A stretch of DNA of 43,690 nucleotides from Klebsormidium nitens (lineage: Eukaryota > Streptophyta > Klebsormidiophyceae > Klebsormidiales > Klebsormidiaceae). Below the pieces are notes generated by a model. It ran no database searches. It was not told the origin of the DNA and was given only the letters and a program-made list of their open reading frames with translations. Where the stretch lies: contig DF237635.1 in assembly GCA_000708835.1 (NCBI GenBank), positions 1 through 43,690 on the forward strand, given 5' to 3'. The stretch's first letter is position 1, and every line of letters begins with the position of its first letter. Shown piece by piece: positions 15,705 to 27,074 of the stretch. A program made the translations under genes and the position numbers.

Positions 15705-17360
15705 TCAGAAGCCGTTTGGAGGACGGTTAGGTAGTCAATCGATGGGAGATCTTATCCTTCTCGACGAATGCTTTTGTACATTTGTCATATGGTTTTGTGA
15801 CAAGGGTGCTTATTGCTCATCAATCCTCAACGCTTGGCACGGAATAATGCTTGTGTGGTTCATTGTTCTACTGCACCGTACTTTATGGAATATTGCTTAC
15901 GTGATCGCCACTGGTGTTTTGCTTGCTGATGGCCAACCTCAACCAAAAATGCACGACTCACATTAGACTAATTTGTGCAGCAGATGCTAATGTTGTGCAA
16001 GTGGCGGTGGGACCCATATGAAACAAATGTTGTAAGCGTATGAACAAACAATCGCATGCATGGCTGCTTGTGTCCATGGGGATTGCAACTCCTTGGAGCG
16101 GGGCCTTATCGATTGCATATGATTTACCTATGGTCGTCTAGACTCTATCAGGCAAGTAGGCATTGCATCAATCACATGGTTGCATGCGCAACATATCTAC
16201 TCTTCAATGAAAATTACAAATCTTGAGCCACACATGCGCGTGCGCTTGCATGATGGCATGAGCGTCATAGTTTCAACAAACTGACCGTCCCCCAGAGGCG
16301 CGGCCAGCACTTTTGAGGGGGATTCCTCTGGGGGAGGGTCTAGTTACTATTGCATGGCAAGTCAGTATTCGACTTTTAGGGTTTGTAATCTGCAGTTTAG
16401 GCACAAGACCGGACATATGGCCAGCTGTCCGGCTCTCCTCAGACCTAGGAAGTAGCCATGGCGGACACGCGAGTGACACCATTTCCTGAAAGGCCAAAAC
16501 TTCAAGCAAAAGGCTCGCAAAAGGTAGCTAGGTAGTTGGGCCCTGGGGCCAGCCGCCAGTAAAAAGTAAAAGCAGAAGTGTTCCGATTGGCCTGGAAGGT
16601 CCAGGGAGACGGAGAAAGCTTTGCAAGTAGTGTTGCTTTTTCCGTCATGGGGTCCAAGTCAAAGATGTCGCTGTCTGCGGATGCGGATTGGAGCATCCAT
16701 GCGACTTCTGGCGCTTTTTAGAAGAGCAACGTAAGAGAATTGGGACACCAATCCACCCAGTCTATACAAATGACGTTCTCTTAGGAAAAATTTATTCAAA
16801 TCCTTGCTTAGGTTGGCCCCAATTGCTTACAGCCTTCTTCGCATGCACGCTCTTAAGCCATCAATCTCAACACCAGTGTCAAAACGATTCAATAGGGCAG
16901 TGATTGGGACAGTACCTTTGGATGTGACAAGTTCAACACAATCTGGATTGACCAAAAGAGGGCAGAGGTTTAGATTCGCTTTTCAATCAGTGAAGCACAT
17001 CTGCAGTCAGCAGGGCCTTCTGTGAGACACTTCAGATGGCTCTACTGTGTTGTCAATTGAGAGTAAACCTGATTAGTCTATTGTTTCACCTGTAGTAGCG
17101 ACTGTTTACTTGGAAGAAGTGGCACTCTACATGTGGAGCTGTGAATCAAAAACCCTGTCCGTTCATTCCTCATGTTGTATGATTGGTCCTTGTTCTGGCG
17201 CCGGTGCTCGATCCTGTGCTGTCGCATGTTACCTGCCGGACACTGTCCGGTTACGGACTGTGGTGTAGTAACGGGCAATTGCTCAATCTGCACCAGCTTT
17301 TGAGGACCTCAGAGAATCAAGGGTCTAAAAGTGCTGCAAAATTCTCAAATCCAGGTCCAA
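15705..17360. other. intergenic, 3' of PP2A-A
   Basis: About 1.65 kb with only short open frames on both strands and no recognisable domain. It should contain the PP2A-A 3' UTR. Confidence 0.45.
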
Positions 17361-17734
17361 ATGGACAATGGCGGGGCTGCGCCCGTGCAAGACGACTTCT
17401 GCGCCAGTACTGCGGCAGCAAGCATGGAGTTTGACGGGTACGACTATTGGCCTTGACCAGACAGCTGGAACGTTCTATGAACACCAGCCTTACCTTACGC
17501 CTTTCAATATTGTTCAAATGAGCTCAGGACTCTTTGAGCTGCAGTGTCGCTCGGATAGGGCGCTGGAGCAAAGTGAAGTGTCTACTCAAGCTCAGCTACA
17601 TTTTGGCGGGAACGAGCCTGACAGGATTTACGTTCAAGAGTCACATCAAAGACATACCACGAGATGCTCTCAAAGGGCCAGGTTTGCTGAAGCTCTATGA
17701 GGCCTTTGTACAAGGAATGATTCCATTTTGGTGA
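17361..17734 (+). CDS. candidate two-exon small protein, unrecognised
   Basis: Weak candidate. Exon 17361-17437 starts at an ATG (ccaaATGG) and ends GACGG|GTACGA. Exon 17545-17734 follows an AGCTGCAG acceptor. The 107 bp intron keeps phase 2 and the product is 88 aa. The second exon is rich in Lys and hydrophobic residues, with a core ILAGTSLTGFTFKSHIKD followed by IPRDALKGPGLLKLYEAF, and looks more protein-like than the surrounding frames. I do not recognise the family. It could be a short gene, a degenerate fragment or chance. It lies upstream of, and on the same strand as, the GT61 gene. Confidence 0.28.
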
Positions 17735-18871
17735 CCTTACATGTGTTATGCCTCCGTCAGTTTGGCGGCTTGCTTGAACTTAGCCGCTGTTCTATGCGGT
17801 GAGTATTTGCCCAAGTGCCCTCTCGATGAAAAGTCTGCGGAGGAGCTTTCCGTGCCGGTTGGTCGAGCTGAAAGACCCGTGAGAAGCAAGGTGGGTCCGT
17901 AAGAGAAAACATGTAGTTCTAGCAGTGGGTTTCCGATCTGACTTGAAACCTGGACGAGGGGTTCTCTCAGATTGTTTGTTAAGCGTGCCTGCGAGTATCA
18001 TACTTGCGTCTTGACTCTCGCAGGCACCTTCCGGAGGCGTCTGCAGTTTCGACCTCGTACGCATCGAGGGAGGGCGTTTACGCGGCGAATGCATGGCAGG
18101 CTCCTGCATTGTGGGGGGTGTCTGGTGATACAGAGGTGGGACGTACTGCCTAACGTGACAGCTGTACTGCGTGGATTGCATGTGGCTGCAGTGACCCTTC
18201 AGAGGTAGTCTTGAGGTCGATTAGAATCCTGGCAGTCTCCGTCTGCCATGGTAGTTGTCTCCGTCAAGAGTCGCTGACAAGACCGAAATCTGCCCGTCTT
18301 TGATGATTCCGAGGTTGGGATACCCTAACTCAATGAAGTGGGGGTCAGCAAGCTGTTGTTCAGGACAAAAGGCTCTGCAGGGAATGTGATGTTTAGTAGT
18401 CCAGAAGTTGGTTTGCCGGCTACTTCGGGTTTCTTCTATCCAGTTTTGCGGTGCCTTACGTTGGAAAACTGAACCCATTTGCGCAAAGGGCCCGGCGAAG
18501 TGTCTGCGATAAAAGCGACCACAAAGACGCCACTTAGGAAGATTCGGAAACGTTGAGCTCGCCGTTCCTGAAAGAGGTTTGGATGGACTGGACAACAGAG
18601 TTCTGTAGCCACTGTATTGGGTCTTACCGTCTGCGAAAGTCCGTCTTCAGCTGAAGAACTCTTTCAACTGTGCGACTGATGACATCGCTTCTTCTCGGCT
18701 CCCTTCCGAGTTTGCAACGAGCTCAACGCTGTGCATACTCGATAACGAACGAGCCCTCGTTTGCCAAACGTTTTGCACCCCCGGGCTTCACTACATTCTG
18801 TATCCCACACGCCCGGGCTTCACTACATTCTGTATCCAGCCTCTGACGTCATCATCACATTATTGTTGCAG
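17735..18871. other. unresolved region 5' of GT61 gene; possible 5' exons
   Basis: Protein-like plus-strand stretches occur at about 17788-17898 (containing EYLPKCPLDEKSAEELSVPV, then AAG|GTGGGT) and just after a CTCGCAG acceptor near 18023. Either could be a 5' exon of the GT61 gene, since a phase-0 donor would fit the exon at 18872. I cannot choose between frames by eye. Confidence 0.25.
18780..18837. repeat. 26 bp direct repeat, two copies, period 32
   Basis: The exact unit starts CCCGGGCTTCACTACATTCT and continues GTATCC. Copies are at 18780-18805 and 18812-18837. They lie just upstream of the TTATTGTTGCAG acceptor of the first GT61 exon called here. Confidence 0.92.
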
Positions 18872-21800
18872 CGGGGAGGTGGCGACAGTCCAAGCTCGAC
18901 GGCCTCCGGCCCCACTTTCCGGATCAGCGCGACGGACAAGGACGGGCGGCTCAGCTCGCCAAGCTCGAGAGGAAGGCACCAGTTTGGGTACGTTACAAAC
19001 CCTGTTATTGTCCTTTTATGAATAGAACCCCATGAGTGAGCTGGAGCTGGGAGGTAGGTGATCTTGAATACGCCACGATTGTGCTGTCAACCGTGCAATG
19101 TCCAAAAACCAGTCGCGGTTCGCAGCTGTTGAAGGCCGGACAAGCTGTCAGCAAAACGAGACAGCTGGCAAGGGACAGCTGTTTCCTGCGTGCAAAACGT
19201 TATGTACCACCAGACTGGAAACCTTGGTTAAAAGAACGAAAGCGCTTGTTCGGTCCTACGCCGATCTCGACGCAGCTCCGTCGAGGGCCTTGTCTTGTTA
19301 TGGTCAGCGAGCAGTTTGGCGTGGTTTTGAATGGGGGAACTGCAGTGCAATTGTCGTTTGTATCTGACAGCGAACCGCCTCTCTAAGTCGGGGTGGTTAC
19401 GCGTCGAAGCCCCTGCAAGTGACCAGCTTTTAAGCCTTGGGGTACTGCTTCGCCATAAGTGCCATATTAGGGCGGTACGATGCACTCACCATTGGACCTT
19501 GAGACGAGCTTCCCGATCCAGTCTGTCATCGCTGCATCTTCCTCGACTTTTTGCACTGTTCATGCGGGTGACGCCATCCGAGCTCAACAATTCGAGCTCG
19601 GTTCTGCTTAGAATCTTGTGGGTCCGCTGTGCAGTTTGATTCAATTGCAACTAAACTCCGATTTGAGCTTCCTTTTCGCCTTGACTCTTTCCTCGCGAAT
19701 CAACGGACAAGTCTCTGGCGCTCTCTGCAGCGGCCGTGTCGGCGTGTTCGACACCGACACCCTGCCGAGCCCCAGCCACCGAGCGACCGCGAAGGACCGC
19801 CCCGCGCCGTCCAAGCTGCCCAATCCCCTCAAACGCGTCCAGCTCTGCTCGCAAATCCTAATGGTCGCCCTCTGCGTCTTCACCGTCATCCCGTTCGTCT
19901 ACCGCGTCCCCGTGGCGCGTCACGGGCTCATCTTCCCGAGCGGCGACCGCCGGTTTCTGTACGCGGAGCTCTCCCCCGGGGACCCGTTTCTCGTTCCCGA
20001 CGCGGGGCCGGCGCCGCCCGGGAAGACGCACTTCGGCCCCGGGGTGATCGACGCCGAGAAGGTCCGCGCGGCGGTGCTCGACTCGGACGAGCGCGCGAGG
20101 GCGGGGCTCGTGCACGCGGTCGCCGGAGCGGGCGCTGACTCGGGCGAGCCGGCCGCGACGCCCGAGAGCCACTTGGATGATGTCACCCCGTCCAACACTA
20201 CCGGTGGGCTGTGGGGCGGGATCTTCGCGGCGGCGGTCCGGGAGGAGTTCGAGTGCGACCGGTCGTCGCCGCTGACGGACGTGTGCACGATCCGGGGCGA
20301 CGTGCGCATAAACGTGACGTCGGGCGAGATCGTGCTGTTTGCGCGCAACCCGCAGACGCCGCGCGGGCAGCGGTTCATTCGGCCGCACCCGCGGAAGTGG
20401 AACTGGGGGCTCATGGAGGGGAGCGTGACGCAGTTCACGGTCCAGTCGGTGGATTACAACGACCCCAACGCCCCGGTCATGGAGTGCGCGAAGCGCAACA
20501 CGGCGCCGGGGGTTTTGTTCTCGGTCGGCGGGTTTTGCGGGGGTGTCTTCCACGACTTCAACGAAGTGTACCTGCCGCTGTTCGAGACGACGCACTCGTA
20601 CGAGCGGGATGTCGTCATGCTGGTTGCGGATCTGAAGGGCGACTGGTGGTGGCACGACGCGCCGCGGCGGAGCTTCGTCGGGGCGATGACGCGGCACGCG
20701 ATCCGGCTCGTCGGGCGCGGGATCGACACCGAGAGCTACGCGCAGGGGGTGGAGTGTTTCGACCATCTCACGTTAGGCCTGTACCAAAACCTGTGTATGT
20801 ATGATGAATTTGGCGGGAGGGAAAGCCGGGCGTTTGCGCGTTCGAACGTGAAAGACTTTGCGCCGTACGTTAGGAAAGGCCTCCAGATGCCGGAGCCCCC
20901 GCTAAAGTGGGTCTTCGTGCCGAACGACACGATTCCCGTAGTCGGAATCGTCCAGAGGATGAACACGCGGAAGTTAGTGAACTACAAAGAGCTGCTAGAG
21001 GTGGCGGAAAAAGAGGGGTACAAGGTTGTGCCGATCACGTTCGAGCACCTGAGCCCCGAGCAAGCCGCGGAGACGATGGCGAAACTAGACGTGTTGGTCG
21101 GGGTGCACGGCGCAGGGCTGAGCAACATTTGCCTCATGCGCCCCGGGGGGGTGGTTCTGCAAATAATGCCGTACGGAGAAGGGGGGGCTAGAAACATGAT
21201 CGGGGTTGAGTATAAGAACTTTGCCGCGGCGATGGGGGCGGAGTATCTGGAGTGGAGCGTCCCGGTGCACGACAGCACGATCAAGGACCAGTACAGCCAC
21301 TCCGACTGGATCGTCACATCGCCGCTCATGTGAGTGGATGCATTGTTCTTCCTTAGGATAACGGCTTGGGGTAGTCAAACATCATCCGGTCGTTTCTGAG
21401 GTTGAAACTACTGACGGCGTTTGATTGCGCTGCACTCGTGAGCCCTGCACGGTCATTAGGTTGACCTATAAGGACGTTTCTATGCCAGCATTTGCTGATA
21501 GTTCGTTTTTGTATATTTCTCTTGCTCTTTGTCGAGAAGGGGTTGCAGACGAGATGTTTGGAGAGTCGAAATCTGGATTCTGTCCGGTCGAGCCGAGCGA
21601 GAGATCAGGGAAGAGGTTCCTGCTTGCCACGTCCTAGCGCCTTTCCATGCTAGATAGCTCTAGAGGAAGGTGTTCAATTTGCAGAGTAAATCCTTCGTTT
21701 TCCAGTGGCGAGAATCCTCTAACTGACCACCTTAAGGATTCCAAAGAACGAACTTGACATTAGTTGGTGCGCCAGAACGTATCAGGTGCGAAGAAAGCGC

Positions 21801-21968
21801 TCCTCTCTTTGCAGGATCTGGAAGCATCGCGGGCAGGACGCGATGAACATCTACCACAGTCAAGACGTTGTCATGCCGGAGGACATGTTGGCAGCCTACC
21901 TTCGTCAAATTAAGAGGACGCTCCACTTGAAAGCGAGGCTAGCGCAAGAGCTAGAGGCCAAGTCATAG
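18872..21968 (+). CDS. GT61-family glycosyltransferase, plant type (5' end unresolved)
   Basis: Golgi type II membrane glycosyltransferase of family GT61 (DUF563), the family of plant xylan arabinosyl- and xylosyltransferases. Three exons are supported: 18872-18987, 19731-21329 and 21815-21968 (stop TAG). Phases 2 and 2 match. The 19731 exon encodes a cytosolic tail, then a membrane anchor (SQILMVALCVFTVIPFVYRV). The catalytic domain carries family motifs: CTIRGDVRI; FSVGGFCGGVFHDFNEVYLP; CFDHLTLGLYQN; LVGVHGAGLSN near 21095-21127. The reading frame has a stop just past 21329, but a GTGAGT donor there joins to MIWKHRGQDAMNIYHSQDV, extending the C-terminus by 51 residues. No start ATG lies in the 18872 exon, so a further 5' exon is needed. 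The alternative is an unspliced start at 19618. The sugar and acceptor cannot be told from sequence. One exon holds almost the whole enzyme, unlike the GT61 at 35902-41366. Confidence 0.86.
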
Positions 21969-24104
21969 TGGCGGGCGGTTCGTAAGTGCAGCGTGGTGAG
22001 CTTTCCGCGTCAGCACCGCTTTTGTTTCTTTCGGTGTGACCCTTTCTCCGGGAGCGCAATACGAAGTCTATCTGTGGTCAAAGTGTGGCAAGCTCTAGAG
22101 CTGCGATTCGAAACCGGCAACGGGTGCGACAAAGGTTGAACGAAGTTGGAGAGGGATGGCAGAGAGCTGTTTGCGAAGAATCGAGGAGTGCCTCTTTTTG
22201 CGCGTCTAGTCTCATGGTAATGATCTGACAAAGACAATGGGTTCCTAGTACTGTGCGCTTGCTAATCCAGCAAAAGATTGGAGAACGCGAGGGAAGCTGT
22301 TGCTGATTTAGTTGCGTCTTATCTCCTGTGCAGGACTCCCTCACTCCGCTCCCGTGTGGATCCCACACGATAAGATCAGTCAATACAAAGGCGCAATGGT
22401 AAGCCGGGAATGTCATGATCTGGTTGTATCTTTTTTCTTGGTCCGATCCGCCAGCATGCTGGAGGGAACGAGTTTGATGGGTGTACACGAATCAAGTCTA
22501 TCTAGCTTGTTTTGTACGTCTTGATTCTTATGAGCAACTTCGTAGGGCTTGAAAGTTTATATGTTCTTCACTGTTGCAACCCTTCCTATCCATAGTGACG
22601 ACCGTTGAAGACTTAAGCTGCTCACGTGTCTGTTCCTCTTTGCAGCCTTCTCGTCGACTTCCGTGAAGTTTGACGAGTCGTGGAATCCGACAGCTATGAG
22701 ATCATGTTAAAACGAAAGTTCGGCCTCGGGCAACCCTCGTCTGATTATCCAATGCAAGACGACCTAGTGGTAGAAATGCGAAACAGTGCGCAATGTGCAT
22801 AAGCACAGAAGGCTTTACGAGTTGTCGCGTTTATAGGTGTTTATAGATTTGGACAGTCAGAAGCATCTGACAGCTGATTGCTTGATGTATGGAGAGAAAA
22901 AATTCTCCGAAGACCTGAATGTACGATGGACAAACTGAGGCCGGTGAACGCCCGTTCGCCCTTCCCTGCAAAACTGTCGATTCGTGCTTGACCGTCATGA
23001 TCGATCAGAAGGGCTACCTGCGAGCTAGAGCACTGCAACAGGATGCCAGATGCAAAGCGGCGTTGGCACTATGCCATGTGCATGCGCCAAGACAACCAAG
23101 TTGAAAGTTGTTGCTCTTTAATTGGTGCATGTGGCCGCGCAAGCGATTGAAAAAGACCAAGTCAAAGTATATGCTTCATGCAGCGCTGCGGGCCTGGGAG
23201 CATGGCGAGTATCCACGGTCAGCGCTCACGTTAGAATGCATGTTTTGATTGATTGGCGCCACGCGCCACATATGCAGCTTCAGTCTTGGCGGCCGACCCT
23301 ATTGTATAACTTACTCGTAGAATGATAAGTGCATGCACAAGAATCGATCCCAGTATATACTCAAGTGAACAATGTGACATGATCATGTCAAATTGTTCAC
23401 ATCTGTCGGCCATCAGTAAGCTGCACACCGGCGCTTACTCCATTTGAGCTCACCGAACTCTGTACATAATCCATGACAGCCTTGCCGGGTGAATAGACTC
23501 GATCGGAAGAGGTAGCCCTCACCGACTTACGAACGTATCAGAACCAAGTCCTCCCCGGCCTTGACAAGTACACAACATTTTGTTGGGAGTTGTCAAAAGT
23601 GAACCGCCGGAAAGCTCTACATGATGCGTTTCCCAAGTTGAAGGGACGCACACGCTGCACCATTGTACATGACCAACCTACCGGGGCCCAGAACGTCAAC
23701 CCTACCACGTCTCCAAGCTAGCATAAATTCATGATATCGTGCAAGCTTAGTGTTAGGGCAAGTCAGGCCTATAGAGGGTCACCCAAGGTAGGCACACAAT
23801 AACATCAGTGTAGGTAGTGTACATGCAGTGGTAGAGTAGCTTTTCTAATTAAACGTTCAGACTCGCAACAAAATGTGTACTCGCTCTCAGGTCCATGGCT
23901 CACGCTACGGCCTTATAAAAGATGCATACATACATACATCAGCTTGTCCGTTCTTACTCTGTCTGAACGCCCATTTAAGTCTCGTTTATATACAGTTCGA
24001 AGATTGACGTGTCAATACCGTGCGAGGCTCAAGCCTTGATGCTCTACTTTACAATCTAGGCACGCTTAAACGCAACAAAACACTCGCTCCTTTAGAAGTT
24101 GATG
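21969..24104. other. intergenic between convergent GT61 and COPT genes
   Basis: About 2.1 kb. A strong donor (GGTTC|GTAAGT, about 21981) and acceptors near 22333 and 22645 suggest spliced 3' UTR of the GT61 gene; the open pieces there are short. The rest has no recognisable coding sequence. It includes a palindrome at 23365-23400 and a short CATA simple repeat near 23925-23940. Confidence 0.4.
23365..23400. repeat. 36 bp near-perfect palindrome
   Basis: The left arm is GTGAACAATGTGACATGA and the right arm TCATGTCAAATTGTTCAC. They are complementary at 17 of 18 positions with no loop and are centred on TGATCA. It lies in gene-free DNA between the GT61 and COPT genes. Confidence 0.9.
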
Positions 24105-27074
24105 TCAGGTCACATGGCACAGATCGGAAGACTGCTTGGAGCTCCCTCTATGGTACCCGAAGGCGCCGTAACCCACGCCTAACCCAGCTAGCACAGCGAG
24201 AAACAACCCTCCATTGAAGGTCATGACGATCAACATGATCAAGTAACTGCTGCCGAGATTCACGGCGTATAGAAAAGACAGCAGAAAACGAGGTGCGGCG
24301 GTCCCAGGCCACGTTTTGGGTTTTCTTGAGGAAGTGGGTTGTAGGTCCGTTCTGCAGGGAGAGACTTTCGTCACGTTCTAATCCGAGTTCCTCTTGGAAC
24401 AGGCTTTAGGTTAGGTAGCGTAAGGTTGTAAACCCTAGGAACGGATGGGATAGGTTCGCTTCCAGGATTCAGGTTGTTAAGGCTTTCGAGATCCAATCTT
24501 AGGGTAGGGGTACTGAGCACCTTGATCTGTTGGTCTAGATTTTCAAATCAGTCCGTTACTCCCAGCCAGGCAACTGTTGTACGCCATGCTACCCAATCGC
24601 AAGAGTACGATTGCCAGAACCCTCGCCATAGGGGTGTCGATTACCGGGGCGGAACATGGAACAATGAGTGCTCTGAACCTCCGGATCGAGCGGCGCCGTT
24701 CAAGTAAGGCAGGCCAGTCTCTCTGCCATGAACACAAGGAACCCCCAAGAAGCTTAAACCCAGACTTATATCCAAACTCAAACACAGACCCAAACCAGGA
24801 TGGTGTCGGTCGGCCCAAAGAGCGGTGCAAATGCCCAAAAAAATACAATCCAGTTACAATGCGTTGCCTTAGGGGAGCTCAACGAATGGTGGCGGCCAAG
24901 CTCACTCTTGGTCCCGGCGTTGTGACGACCCCTCTCCGCTTGGCAACAAGTGGAAGTCGAGCGACCTGCAACCAATGTCGAGCCGATTGGCCGTGGTCTC
25001 TGGCCATCCCGAAGCTTATGAGATGGTGATTCCAAGGGAAGAATGTCTTTAGGCGCCGATAACATGAGACGCTGATCGCCTGTCTCGCTTTTGACTGCCA
25101 ATAGAGAGCTGATTACGAAGGCACGTCAAGCAGACAGGGGAGGCTATCCGAGCCCGCGGCCCCTTTGGGCTTTTGAGGTATGGCTCTTCGCTCCAAAAGT
25201 CAGAAACACTTTCAGCGGCGAACAATCAAACCCTTGGAAGATCCTTCCCCCCAAGAATGCGATGAGTCGACATCAAGGTGCCAAACAACCAAGGTGCACT
25301 GAAAGGGCGCATTCCATAATCGCCAATGCCACGCGTAAAGCGACATGGAAACACGCGTCTTCCCTTTGTACAGTTGCTGTCTACGATTCACCTTTTCCCT
25401 GGACATAAGAGTCCCATGGATACGTCTCGCAATAACAATTTGTCCTTAGTTACGCGAACCTTAATATGCACAAAAAACAGCGGCGAGAGATAGAGGGACC
25501 ACTCACTCGTCCGCCCCACTCTTTGACCGCCCCCGGAGCTCAGCGTCGAGGCTGGTGCGGTACGTCGTAAACCACTCGTGCAGCACGCAAAAGAGGAAGA
25601 CACCCACGAGGGCGACGTAGTACTTGGGCCACGACATGATCATCCAGGGCTGGAAAAGAAGGGTCACCTAGAGAAGAGGGGGAAAGTATTGTCAGAATGA
25701 TCTGCTTGGAGGTCCAAATGAGGAAGTAGGAGCATGAGCGGACCTCGAGAAAGGCGCCGCAGTGTTTGGGCCATGACATGGAGGGCTGGAGAAGAAGGGT
25801 TCCCCTACAGAAGAGGGGGAGGTAAAGACTAAGTGAGAAGTCTGGGGATGGGGTGTTGAAAGAAGGAAGCGGCAGCAGGGGCGGGATCCCGACTTGGGCG
25901 CCTGAATGCTGAGCAATGCTGTGATAATCCGGGCTGAAGAGAAGGGAGCTTTTTAACGCAAAAGGGATGATTTTAAAATTTGTGAAAAAGGGCGTAGAGA
26001 ATGAGATGGGAGGACAGGAGGATTGACCGACACGGGGCTAGCAACTTTATCGTCCCGAACGTTGAAGCGGCGATAGTATAACCGGTAAGGTGGGGGGGAT
26101 GATTCAGAAGAAACTTGCGAAGGGGGGGGGTTAACGCACTGGGGAAAACCCTCTTAGATGACCTGAAGTTTTGAGCTAGGATGCCGAATTGGATGAGATT
26201 GAGAGTTGTCTGCCGATGATATGGTGAGGGCCCGGGGAACTCAGAGGTTACTCTGAGAGGAAAAGGGGGGTGAGAAAAACAAACAATGGTATGGTCGACA
26301 ACATATTTTTGTGCGGACCGCAAGTATTCATGGCTGAAATAGGCGGGACATATTTGCAAAGCTCTGGGGGAAAAGTCCAGCTTAAAGGGTCTCATCTCAA
26401 TGTGGCGGGAAAAAGACAAATTGGTTTGTGAACGATAGTTCGTCAAGTGTACAAGGAAGCCGATCAAAGGATTCTCCATATGCAGGACATCCAAATCAGG
26501 CGGCTACTCACACGGTATCAGTAGTGCAGGATCAGAGTGGTCACTCCTACCCTCTGACCGTTATGACTTTAGAGTCCACTAAATGTGTCTTATTCTTCAA
26601 CAAGATTTATACTGAACAATTCAGAGTTCATCTTGAGAATGCGAAATACTGATGGCATGCAGACGAAACCACATAACCTTAATATCCACTTAACGGGAGT
26701 TGTCAGACCGGTTTCCTTGAAGTTTCTGCGCTAATACCAAACTCGACACCAGATTGAAGTGTGTCGTGGATTGCCAGGAGTTCCAACTTCAAGCACTTCT
26801 AAAAACTAGGAAGAAGGATCCTCACAGCATTCGATGATACTTTCAGTAAAGTGAAGCATATTTTCTGCGAAGCCCAACAAAAGGTGTTCTCCAAAGGTTG
26901 AAGCATGCTTTTGGCAGAGCCCATGTCGATATCCTTGTATAGCCCTACTGCTTTTTCATAAAGAAAGGAAGAGCGCACCTCTGGACCCCAGTAAAAAAAA
27001 GAGTGCATCATGTGCATTGCATGGGGCATCGCCTGCGCTGCGGTTGCGACCGCCGCCTCCCCTGCCCCTTCCAT
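24105..27074 (-). CDS. CTR/COPT high-affinity copper transporter
   Basis: Trimeric Cu(I) importer of the plasma or vacuolar membrane. Three exons in transcript order: 27074-26979, 25667-25507 and 24351-24105 (stop TGA). Phases are 0 and 2, and the protein is 167 aa, normal for plant COPTs. The N-terminus carries a Met/His copper-recruiting segment, MPHAMHMMHSFFYWG, leading into the family signature FYWG-E-VTLLF. TM1 covers about residues 47-65. TM2 carries the selectivity motif MxxxM (Met125, Met129, in YLIMLIVM). TM3 carries GxxxG (Gly142-Gly146, in AGLGVGYG). The loop between TM1 and TM2 is polar and basic. The gene is divergent from GHL10 across 928 bp. Two decayed copies of the exon 2 5' edge lie in intron 1. 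Confidence 0.94.
25757..25948 (-). repeat. two decayed copies of COPT exon 2 acceptor edge
   Basis: The authentic exon edge has GGGCTGGAAAAGAAGGG (plus strand) at 25647. Related stretches start at 25783 (GGGCTGGAGAAGAAGGG) and 25931 (GGGCTGAAGAGAAGGG), periods 136 and 148 bp. The first copy also retains part of MSWPK and a changed TAG acceptor, but its frame is broken. Confidence 0.75.

Noticed and set aside
18221-18595. 124-residue minus-strand open frame with a protein-like end (ELGYPNLGIIKDGQISVLSA)
   Set aside because: No family recognised, no matching neighbour exon found on that strand, and it may overlap GT61 5' exons on the other strand. Kept as unsupported.
19858-20766. 302-residue open frame on the minus strand, and a 197-residue plus-strand frame at 20211-20804
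   Set aside because: Both overlap the GC-rich GT61 exon in other frames; they are Arg/Pro-rich shadow translations with no domain.
22333-22740. Possible short coding exons after the GT61 stop codon
   Set aside because: The phase-correct join of the two pieces ends at a stop after a few residues; a spliced 3' UTR is simpler.
24397-24510. AAACCCTAGG and TTTAGGTTAGG telomere-like motifs
   Set aside because: Single short matches without an array; a telo-box could occur by chance and no gene start is adjacent.
25973-26494. 173-residue minus-strand open frame in COPT intron 1
   Set aside because: No recognisable motif, no splice partner and a composition like surrounding intron. It could be checked by RNA-seq.
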